Shown one piece after another: positions 20,975-28,430 of a DNA stretch of 28,561 nt. Origin of the DNA: Chara braunii (taxonomy: Eukaryota; Streptophyta; Charophyceae; Charales; Characeae); NCBI GenBank assembly GCA_003427395.1, contig BFEA01000360.1, positions 5,960-34,520 of the forward strand, written 5' to 3'. The notes beneath the pieces were generated by a model. That model was not told the DNA's origin. It made no database searches and saw only the letters and a program-made list of their open reading frames with translations. The translations under genes and the position numbers were made by a program. Every line of letters begins with the position of its first letter. Position 1 is the stretch's first letter.

Positions 20975-20986
20975 CTCTCATACCAA
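20975..20986 (-). promoter_or_regulatory. Element B primer binding site (one mismatch)
   Basis: The minus strand reads TTGGTATGAGAG two bases or fewer after the LTR end, against the standard TTGGTATCAGAG for initiator tRNA-Met. The one change is C to G. Position directly next to the LTR end supports the assignment. Confidence 0.82.
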
Positions 20987-20987
20987 C

Positions 20988-21979
20988 TGTTACGAACCTG
21001 GTTGTTTCTTGTCAGAAGACCAACACTCGCTCCTATAGACTTCCAGGTATGCCCATACATACACATAAGGAAGGGGAGAGGATGGGAGTATCACACCGCA
21101 CAGGGAGATAGAAACACAGCGGAAGACTTAGCCATGCGATATAACAAAGTACATTGAAAGTGCAATCCGCCCCACATAATCCTCACAACCAGTCACAAAG
21201 TTAAGCCAAGTAGATCGCATCCAGAAAACAATGAAGCAAAGATAGTTCAGACAAAGTATCCACACTGTTTATTAAACTCAAAGTCTCGATTTGTCATAAT
21301 AACCCTAGAACTATGATGCGCTGCTCATAAATGAGCATCGCTTCTTTTCCCAACCCTGAGTAACCGCTATCACTACCCCTGCGCCCTTGAAACAACCAGC
21401 ACCACCCTGAAACAAGCCTTTGAGGCCAAGCGCCTTTTCGTGGATGAAGAAGAAGACCAGCACCACAATCTTTGATGATGATGAAGTGCTAGAAGACTTC
21501 CTGTATGGAAATCTGTAGCAGCGGCACCTCTCCTGACAAAGATGATCCCTGAGGATGAAAGTTGCAGCTATGAATGCAGCGCCACACACCCCGACACCCA
21601 AATCCTGAGGAGGGTTCAACAGAGCACCAACTTCTCTTGCCTCCAGTAGACTTAAGGTATCTCGGACGTCTGAACAGCCCCACGTGCTATCAGAGGACAA
21701 GGTAGGCCCCAGCTATGGCCGACGCTTTGCAGGTCCGGCTATGTCTATCTCCACCAACGCTGAAGTTGTACCACCACCTGTTCATGTGTCGCGCAACAGC
21801 AATGTACACAGTACCAACTGCCAAAAGCCCTGAACAAACATCTACAATCTATTAATAGTATTACCCTAGCCTAGACTCGACCTAGACCTGAGTGACTGGA
21901 CCGACCTATACCGATTCTGTTCCGACCTCTAAGGCCTTCTCCTACCCGGCTATAGGCTATAGCAAACGTCTATCAACAT
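20988..21979 (-). repeat. Element B 5' LTR, segment adjoining the primer binding site
   Basis: It aligns with 5477-6369 and then runs on without interruption across the point where element A inserted in the other LTR (GATTCTGTTCC then GACCTCTAAGGCC, about 21918-21937). It ends at the hAT-like insertion, with target copy ATCAACAT at 21972-21979. Open frames on the sense strand (for example 21700-21311) recur in the other LTR because of copying and are not called as genes. Confidence 0.9.
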
Positions 21980-22005
21980 CAGAGAGTGCAAACGGGTAAC
22001 CGTTG

Positions 22006-22057
22006 CCCGTACCCGGCCGTACCCAACTGTAACCGCCAGGTTACGGCCGGGTATGGG
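22006..22057. repeat. Subterminal hairpin in the hAT-like element
   Basis: CCCGTACCCGGCCGTA (22006-22021) pairs with 22042-22057 with one mismatch in 16. A smaller inner pair, GTAACC/GGTTAC, sits at 22029-22034 and 22039-22044. Subterminal repeats are where hAT transposases commonly bind, so this is a plausible binding region, by inference only. Confidence 0.6.
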
Positions 22058-22433
22058 TACCCCTTTCGAAGGGAAAGTTGGGTATGGGCACGCACNAACA
22101 AAAGGTGGTGGTTGTTAGGGCGGCCAGAGGTGCCCTTTTTGGAGATCATGGGTGGGTAGGGGCAGGTAGGGGTAGGGGTTAAAAAAAAATATATGGGTAT
22201 GGGCGGCCAGAGAAAAAGAAATAGACGGGTATGGGCAGGTATGGGTGGCCATGCAGGCTTTGTATTTTTGCACAAGCGTGACGCTTTTCTCATATTCCAA
22301 ATTTCGCGTTTTCCCATGAAGCAAACGTTTCTTTGTCGCAAGGGTGAATTTTATATCTCTTCACTTTTTTACTTTTTGTTTTTCAAAATTTCAGACTACT
22401 TTCATATGTGTAAAACCTTGTGTATGTAATATT

Positions 22434-22435
<2 letters not shown>

Positions 22436-22486
<51 letters not shown>
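22436..22486. repeat. (TG)n microsatellite
   Basis: About 25 uninterrupted TG units, followed by a degenerate TG-rich tail to about 22530. Its His-Thr and Val-Cys translations are an artefact of the repeat. Confidence 0.97.
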
Positions 22487-22490
<4 letters not shown>

Positions 22491-22678
22491 GTGTTGTGGG
22501 TGCGTGTGTGTGTGTGAGAGTGTACGTGTGTGCGATAGGCCGAGGGTTGTTGCATTTGCAAATGCTATATAGGTTGCATAGGCTGTTGTCGCACCAGGTG
22601 CATCCATAGCAGCATTACAACTGTTGTTGTTGCGGCAGTACCTGCAGCAGCTGCCACATCTCGAAAACAATAAAATAA

Positions 22679-22711
<33 letters not shown>
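22679..22711. repeat. (TAA)n microsatellite
   Basis: About ten TAA units inside the hAT-like element, preceded by a short AAAAT-type run. Confidence 0.95.
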
Positions 22712-22737
22712 TACCATGCCAATCCTGTGACGTCCAG

Positions 22738-22892
22738 GGGTTGGGGACAATTGGAGGCGGTTAAGGACAACTGGGGGCGGTTAGGGTCAGTTAGGGACAG
22801 TTAGGGGGACAGTTAGGGACAGTTAGGGGCGGTTAGGGACACTTAGGGGCAGTTAGGGACAGTTAGGGGCGGTTATGAGCAGTTAGGGGAGG
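22738..22892. repeat. 10 bp G-rich ladder, unit close to ACAGTTAGGG
   Basis: About 14 copies of a 10 bp unit alternating between ACAGTTAGGG and GCGGTTAGGG, with one-base slippage in places. Runs of three or more G spaced by up to seven bases occur at least four times in a row, which meets the usual G-quadruplex pattern. The core resembles a telomere repeat, but the 10 bp period is not that of TTAGGG or TTTAGGG arrays. Confidence 0.85.
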
Positions 22893-23256
22893 GTGGGTGA
22901 CGAACACTGGTGGTTACGGGTGGGTGCATACAATTATGGGTAGGTATGGGTGGGTACAGGTAATGAAAACTTGGGTAGGGTAGGGTATGGGTGGTTAACA
23001 AACAGTTTGGGTTCAGGTGGCCATGGGTGGTTTTGAAAAAAATTGTTCATGGGTAGGTATGGCCAGTTACATGCTGAAGAGTTTCAGGTAGGGTAGGTCT
23101 GGGTATAGCTTTTTTTTCTTTTTAAGCAGGTGGAGATGGGTAAAGGTCCGGCAGGCCAGGTATACAATGGGTATGGGTGGTTGGCTTTCAAAGAGGGTGT
23201 GGTTAGGTCAGGTACATGTATTCCTAAAAATCCCAGTTGCGAACTCTGATCAGCAT

Positions 23257-23508
23257 AGTCCTCACGGCCTGTCTGTCCTAGTGGTAACCCGGGTCTGCTA
23301 CTCGCAGTTAGCGTAGCTTTAGGAAATTCGTGTTAGTCTGGGCCTGCAATTTTCCAAAATTTATAGATATGTCCCTCACAAATTTTCCCAACAAACAGAT
23401 ATCTCGGTTAGCCCTCATCCAAACAAATTTGCAAATCTAACCTATCTATGTTAGAGCCTCGGGTCAATGGGTCGCAGGCTGTAGGCTGCAGAACCAGCAA
23501 GTCATTGA
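23257..23508 (-). repeat. Element B 5' LTR, outer segment
   Basis: It continues the LTR after the hAT-like insertion and matches 14273-14517: shared blocks are CCTGTCTGTCCTAGTGGTA, ATATGTCCCTCACAAATTTT, GCAAATCTAACCTATCTATG and GCAGAACCAGCAAGTCATTG. The outer end lacks one base of the expected TGCA terminus. The duplicated target AGTAG follows at 23509-23513. Confidence 0.88.
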
Positions 23509-23513
23509 AGTAG

Positions 23514-24200
23514 AGTATGTCAAATGAGCAAGCGTACAATTGAAGCCCCACTAGGACTGTTGAGACCTCTAGCTATTCCCTCATGGCGTGTAGACTCGTT
23601 ATCTATAGACTTTGTGGGCACCAAGGTCAAGGGTAGAAATGGGAATGCGCAAGCTATGGTTATAGTGGATTGGTTTAGCAAGTATGCAAAATTTGTTTCT
23701 TTAGCAGCAAATGCAAAAACGGTTTTGATAATCTGGAAGTGCTTTGTGCATTGGGTCAAGGACAAAAGTCACCCCTTGACCATAGTTAGTGACAACAATG
23801 TCAGATTTATGGGGGAACACTGACAACAACTTATGAAAGTGTATGGATCCTAATTTAGCATGTTGCCAGGTAGCCAAGCAGAGCCTTCGAATGTATATAA
23901 CATCAAACCAAGCGAATTGGGACGAATACCTCCCTAGGGTAGCTAGTGCATACAACAACTCAATGCATCTGTAAACTAACGGAACCCTAATGAATTGCAC
24001 AAGGGATGGAAACCATGAATACCTATACACAATCTAAATGGGGACTTCATTCAAAGACTACCACCCGATACTCGTGAGTTTGTGCTGAAGTATGAGAAAG
24101 ACCTACAACAAGTTACTGAGAACATCAGATATTTACAATTCAAGATGGCAGAGCAAGCTAACAAACACCTTACACCTTCAAAGACATATTAAGTAATTTA
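23514..24200 (+). pseudogene. Element C integrase core (continuation after element B)
   Basis: It begins with the Cys half of the zinc finger (R-V-C-Q, Cys 23518-23520), then MSKRTIEAPLGLLRPL, LSIDFVGTKVKGRNGNAQ, the first catalytic Asp in VIVDWFSKYAKF (23668-23670) and the second in IVSDNNVRF (23791-23793). TGA at 23821-23823 ends the frame. In the next blocks the HPETNGQ-E segment with the catalytic Glu is missing: the sequence passes from the VYGS block straight to QSLRMYITSNQANWDEY in another frame. Later frames carry KYEKDLQQVTENIRYLQFKM. The integrase is inactive. Confidence 0.85.
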
Positions 24201-24523
24201 GTATGGGTGAAGTCCAAGGATTTCATGCCTGAAGAAGGATTTCTCATAAATTGCTACCTGCATATACAGGACCAGGGGAAATTCCAGATGTCAAGGGAGA
24301 CGTTGATGGTATGTCTTTCACATTTGATATTCCTCCTCATCTGCACACTTATCATGTTTTTCATGTTTACAAGTTGTTACCTGCTAGTTTAGGACAATCC
24401 TTCCCTCACAGAGATCAATGGTTCCGCCTGATATGGATGCTACATATGGCATGGACCGCATTGTACATTAGGATGAACTTTGAACTAGTAGACAGGGAAG
24501 ACAAAGTCAACAGCTTATGGTAA
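24201..24523 (+). pseudogene. Element C integrase C-terminal domain
   Basis: It is split over two frames: VKSKDFMPEEGF (about 24208), then LLPAYTGPGEIPDVKGDVDG and IPPHLHTYHVFHVYKLLPA. These match the same blocks of element E (KSKEFLPEVNISHKLLPAYR). A degenerate chromodomain-like start (about 24440-24500) ends at TAA 24521-24523. Confidence 0.8.
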
Positions 24524-24591
24524 GATGGCAACATCAAGACCCGTAGAAGGATAGGTGTTTCCCCAAAGAACAAATGCATGAGACCGCAAGA

Positions 24592-24748
24592 AGTGGTTAA
24601 TGGAAGGCTCAAAATTCGGCGAATTTTGGCGAATTCTTTTCTTATGTTTGTATTATGACCCTGCATAGTTTGTGTGCAAAAGTTTCGACAACATTGCTTG
24701 TAGTGATGTGGCGAAAGACCCCGAATTTTGGGCCTTCCATTAACCGCT
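24592..24748. mobile_element. 157 bp inverted-repeat (MITE-like) element
   Basis: The arms 24592-24619 and 24721-24748 are inverted copies matching at 26 of 28 positions. The left arm starts AGTGGTTAATGGAAGGCTCA. The interior is AT-rich with a short GGCGAATTTT repeat. I found no convincing target duplication, so the superfamily is undetermined. It lies in the 3' untranslated part of element C. Confidence 0.6.
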
Positions 24749-24961
24749 AGTGCTGATGATATCATCATCATTTCAACTTCATGAACCATTTCTTAAGCAA
24801 AATCGTGATAAGTATCTCAAGTTCTAGTTGATGAGAGTAGATCATGGCAAACCACCACTGCCGAATTCCTATAGCCTTACAGACATTGCTGATTGCACAA
24901 GGCAGCATTAACTAACAGAAATAGTACTTCTCGGAGGACCTCTAATTTAGGCCAGCGGGAG

Positions 24962-25842
24962 TGAAAGGGTTCCTTCCTGTGCTGCTACAGTAGGACCCCG
25001 GTATCGTGTCCCATTTCCTTTTGTACCCTGGAGTCAAAGTTGAACTTTCTTGTAGGTACTATACATGACAAAATAGAGATCTGATAGGATAAGTCTTGTA
25101 GGAAGAGTAGAGGGTTGTAGAAACCAGTAAGTAGGGAGTCGCCATGTGTCAAGTCTTGGTTCTACTGCAGCTCAGTCCTAGGGAAAGGCCATGATAGACT
25201 GACTCATTGTCCTCCGCGACAGGGCCTGGCAGAAAAGTCCAGAATCACGTGGGAGGCAGAGGCATACGTGCAAGCGGGAGGCCAACGTTAGGAACCTTCT
25301 TTTCTTAGACTCTGGCAGATAAGACAGTGCTGCTGCGTTGTTGGGCACCAAGATATTGCTATGTGAACAATGTCATGTGAAAGGAGTAGTCGACAGTGTC
25401 GGGCGATAGCTGCAAGCTTGCACCGACCTCTGCTGCAAATGGTTCATCTCGGCCTGGTACCAGATGCCCACAGTCTGTCTGCTTCCGAATGTCAGGGCCT
25501 AGCACTGTCCCGAATTTCCAATGGTGTGCTGCTGCCTGGGCCTGAGAGTCACGACTTTTCACTTGTGAACATGACTTTTGACTGTGGATTGTGACTCCTA
25601 CCTCTGGACACGACTCTTGCCTGGGGAAGTGTCCTTCGTGGGACGTGACTTTTTAGTATGATTTTTTAATATGAGACGTGACTTTCACCCCTGGGATGTG
25701 ACTGTTCATTGGGTGGCTGTTGGATTTGACCTTTAAGGTACCCAACTGTGACTTCTCTGAAATTGACCAACTTAGCCTCCCTGGGCCTGAAACCTTGACC
25801 TTGTATTTCGAGTTTGGGGTCTGAATCGTGGAAGGCCTTTCA
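24962..25842. repeat. Facing 3' LTR starts of elements C (plus) and E (minus)
   Basis: Plus strand at 24931-24975 and minus strand from about 25875 to 25830 share GGAGGACCTC, an AATT(T)AGG block and GAG then TGAAAGG. I read TGAAAGG as the LTR start of both elements (24962 plus, 25842 minus). Similarity fades after about 20 bases, and the 880 bp between must hold two truncated LTRs or one LTR joined to foreign sequence. I see no complete LTR end here. Confidence 0.45.
25545..25760. repeat. Degenerate short direct repeats (GTGACTTT type)
   Basis: At least eight copies of a (C/T)G(T/A)GACTTTT-like word recur at irregular 15-50 bp spacing, for example near 25550, 25570, 25588, 25605, 25642, 25677, 25697 and 25749. 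It lies inside the presumed LTR of element E and may be a worn array of LTR repeats. Confidence 0.5.
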
Positions 25843-25879
25843 CTCTCGTCGCCCTAATTTTGAGGTCCTCCTAGAAAGT

Positions 25880-26474
25880 TAACAACTTGATCTGTCAATT
25901 ATGCTAATTCCTCTTCTAGCTCTTTCATAATAAGACACAATCTGCAGTGTTGTTTCAATTAGTTCGTCTCTTGTAAACCAGTGATCCTCAGATGGTTCCT
26001 GTTAAGCACATCTAACCTTATATTGTCGTTGTGGTCTACCCTTGCACCCAGATTTGTAAACATTTTCCCCAACAATCCTGTCTACGTCATATTTCCCATC
26101 CATGTCAGGCGGAATCATCGATCTACAAGTAAGAAACAGTTCATTAGTAACGCAAGGTAGAAGCATGGAAGCATGAAGCACCGGATAAGTGTGCAATGTG
26201 GAGGAATCTCAACAACCTAGGAAGGACCATCCACATCACCAATCACATCTAGGATCTGCCACGTTCCTCTATAGGCAGGCAATAGTTTATGGGAGATGTT
26301 CACCTCAGGGAGAAACTCTTTGGATTTTACTGAGACTAAATCTCCCGCAACAAATTGCGAGGGTCTATAATGCTTATTCACTTGCTCTATCATCTGATGC
26401 TGCGTTTTAGCTATATTCTCCTTGACTTTTCCAGTACCTTTTTGATACTGCACAGCAAATTCCTTAGTTTCCAA
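25880..26474 (-). pseudogene. Element E integrase C-terminal domain with chromodomain-like tail
   Basis: On the minus strand, METKEFAVQYQKGTGKVKEN, then VKSKEFLPEVNISHKLLPAY and LDVIGDVDGPS, ending at a stop near 26217. After a frame change, MHTYPVLHASMLLPC and the chromodomain-like YDVDRIVGENVYKSG with EDHWFTRDELIE. A TAA after RCA (26002-26004) interrupts the tail, which resumes in frame and ends around 25880. Confidence 0.82.
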
Positions 26475-26508
26475 TGGAGTCTTTGTATTTGATCAGGATT
26501 CAGATAGT

Positions 26509-27390
26509 CTACAGGTCTAGGAGGGTGCCATCCCAAACGCAATTCAGTAGGAGTTTACAAGTAGACAGATGTACATACCAATCAATCCGATCCGGTCGGA
26601 TGTACATTCGCAGTGTGTGTTGCAATAATTTGTTCATCTCCTTGGTCTGTCCCTTAGTCTCAGGATGTCTGCCTGAGGACATAGTGAACCATAGACTTTC
26701 ATGAGTTGCTGCCACTGTTCACCTTCGACCCGAGTATCCCTGTCACTAACAATGGTTAAGGGATGCCCGAAATCCTTTACCCAATGATTAAAGAATTCTC
26801 AAATTACCAAATCCGTTCTTGCTTCAGCAGGAATTGGAACAAAGAAAGCAAATTTACTAAATCGGTCTACCACAACCATAACTTGACTCTTACCATTTCT
26901 TCTTTTGACCTTAGTGTCCATAAACTCCATAGACACAGAATCCCGGGTCCCGATGGTATCGGGCGGTTTGAGCAATCCAAGGGAGGCTTTGTGGAACTTT
27001 TCTTCCTCTAACATATCCGACAACCTTGCACGTAGGAAATGCAGTTATGCTTCATTCCCGACCAGGTGTAGGAGCGTAGGAGGTTAGCATAAGTCCTCCT
27101 CCATCCGAGGTGTCCCTCCGTATTGTGGTTTTCCCCAAGTATCATGTTATGAATTTCCTCGGTGTTCAGGACACATAGTGGATCATGGACGTCTATCTTC
27201 TCAAACAACAGTCCATGCGTCACTCTATAGTCCGGGACTTCGTGCGGTGGTGTCTGCACCTTGTCAATTAGTTGGCTATAGACTGAATCACTCGCACACG
27301 CAAACTTAATTTTCTCCTTCCGTTTCGTGCTTGCATCTAAATATGTGACAATAGCATCAAAAAAGTCAGCTCTTCTACTCAATGCATCGG
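26509..27390 (-). pseudogene. Element E integrase (zinc finger and core)
   Basis: The zinc finger is ENHNTEGHLGWRRT with YVQGCRIC, a complete HHCC. A stop and frame change follow at about 27008. The core has SVSMEFMDTKVKRRNG, the first Asp in VVVDRFSKFAFFVP and the second in IVSDRDTRV. In HPETKGQTKEMNK the catalytic Glu is Lys (AAG, minus strand 26641-26643). Additional breaks lie near 26799 and 26715. Downstream, LRMYIRPDRIDWYVHLS is the block that in element C directly follows its deletion. Confidence 0.88.
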
Positions 27391-27730
27391 CGACGACATT
27401 GTACTTCCCTTTTACTGGCTTCAATTCAAAGTCAAACTGATCAATCTCAGCAGCCCAACTAGTCAATTTAGGAGTCATACGGGCCTGCGTTTTAAGCCAA
27501 CGAAGTGTCTCATGATCTGAGTACACCTAGAAGTGGTGTCCTACTAGATAGTGTCGCAGTGACTCAAAGCTTCCCGAAGAGCAAACAACTATTTTTCGTA
27601 CGTGGAAGCGGCGACCTTCTCACTAGGTAGTCGAAAGGACATATATTCCACTGACCTGTACCCCTTGCCATCATCTTGCTGGAGTACGACCCCTATCTCG
27701 TACTGACTGGCGTCACCATGAAAGGCAAAG
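27391..27730 (-). pseudogene. Element E RNase H
   Basis: A frameshift at about 27715 leads to GDASQYEIGVVLQQDDGKGY, keeping the first catalytic Asp, then YMSFRLPSEKVAASTYEK, which is followed by a stop. Several more stops lie around 27540. From 27526 the frame reads YSDHETLRWLKTQARM and YNVVADALSRRADFF, keeping the other catalytic positions. Confidence 0.88.
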
Positions 27731-28430
27731 ATGCATCTGCGACTTTCAACACCGGATAGTTAATCAGGCACTTTTTTAGACGCTTAAAGGACGTAGTGCA
27801 GTCCTGATCCCATTTCCAGATAGTTTCTTTCTTCAACAGTCTACGTGATGGGGCAGCGGTTACTGTAAAGTTTCGAACGAACTTGTGGTAATAGTTGGTC
27901 AAACCAAGGAATGAACGCAGTTTCGTCAAGGTACGTGTGTTAGGCCCATCTCTAATGGCTGCAATCTTAGCGTCTTCCGGTTTAATCCCATCACCATCAA
28001 CCATGTGCCCGAGGTACAGAACCTGACGCTTCGCCCACTCACACTTCTTGGGGTTAATCCTAAAGTTGCCTTCTCGCAGCTTACTTAGCACAATTCGAAG
28101 GTGCTCACGGTGCTCGTTCAAACTCTTACTAAGAATCGGAATATCATTCAAGTAAACAACAACAAATTTATCAAGCCAATCACGGAACAAGTCATCCATG
28201 CACCGTTGGAAAGTTGCAGGCGTGTTAGTCAGACCAAACGACATTACGACAAACTCGTAGTGTTTGTACCTAGTCTGGAAAGTCGTCTTATGCTGATCTT
28301 CTCGCGCTACCTCAATCTGATGGTGACCAGATTTCAGGTTGATTTTCGAGAAGTACTTGCAACCTTGCACCCTATCCAACAAGTCGTCTATCCTAGGCAA
28401 TGGTTCTGCATTTATCACAGTTATAGCATT
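27693..28430 (-). pseudogene. Element E reverse transcriptase
   Basis: One open minus-strand frame gives [53 protein letters not shown], the catalytic region VVVYLNDIPIL, YLGHMVDGDGIKPEDAK and LRSFLGLTNYYHKFVRNF. The YxDD motif is YLND: the first Asp is Asn (AAT, 28146-28148), which should abolish polymerase activity. Over 240 codons have no stop even though the catalytic residue is lost. The 5' fingers of RT are missing because homology stops at about 28431. Confidence 0.92.

Larger units (their letters stand above)
21980..23248. mobile_element. Non-autonomous hAT-like DNA transposon (1269 bp)
   Basis: The termini are CAGAGAGTGCAAACGGG (21980-21996) and, on the other strand, CAGAGTTCGCAACTGGG (23248-23232), an imperfect 17 bp inverted repeat with 13 matches. 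The flanks ATCAACAT (21972-21979) and ATCAGCAT (23249-23256) form an 8 bp target duplication with one mismatch. An 8 bp duplication and CAGAG-type termini are typical of the hAT superfamily; hobo of Drosophila starts CAGAGAACTGCA. There is no transposase. The inside is low-complexity: G-rich GGGTATGGG repeats, a (TG)n run, a TAA run and a 10 bp GTTAGGG ladder. One undetermined base lies at 22096. Confidence 0.75.
5477..23508 (-). mobile_element. Element B: degenerate Ty3/gypsy chromodomain-type retrotransposon, itself invaded by A and a hAT-like element
   Basis: On the minus strand B reads 5' LTR (23508 to 20988), primer binding site (20975-20986), leader, gag, protease, RT, RNase H, integrase, chromodomain-like tail, then 3' LTR (14517 to 5477). 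The LTR begins TGCAATGACTTGC at the 3' copy and ends TTCGTAACA or TTCATAACA. Subtracting A and the hAT insertion with their duplications leaves about 8.9 kb, a normal length. By-eye divergence over the first 245 bp of the LTRs is about 11%. Every coding domain is broken. Confidence 0.85.
4013..24961 (+). mobile_element. Element C: degenerate Ty3/gypsy retrotransposon, outermost layer, split by element B
   Basis: Element C is read as two pieces, 4013-5471 and 23514-24961, with B lying between. The left piece has a gag-like frame, then RNase H end, linker and the His-His half of the integrase zinc finger. The right piece has the Cys-Cys end of that finger, the integrase core and the integrase C-terminal domain. 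The pieces are on the same strand and join at the same protein motif, which is strong evidence of one original element. Most of RT, protease and the gag zinc knuckle are missing because of a deletion near 4938. The 3' end at 24962 matches that of element E. I could not identify the 5' LTR, so the left limit is arbitrary. Confidence 0.75.
25842..28430 (-). mobile_element. Element E: degenerate Ty3/gypsy retrotransposon, partial
   Basis: On the minus strand RT, RNase H, integrase and chromodomain-like tail follow in the usual order, with a possible 3' LTR start at 25842. The part upstream of the RT palm is cut off at about 28431 by unrelated DNA. The zinc-finger and C-terminal sequences are closer to element C than to A or B, so C and E probably belong to one family. 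Confidence 0.85.

Noticed and set aside
22383-22670. His-Thr repeat protein frame
   Set aside because: It is a translation of the (TG)n microsatellite.
25359-25594. Opposed open frames of 67 and 74 codons
   Set aside because: They mirror each other on opposite strands, sit in probable LTR sequence, and show no domain.
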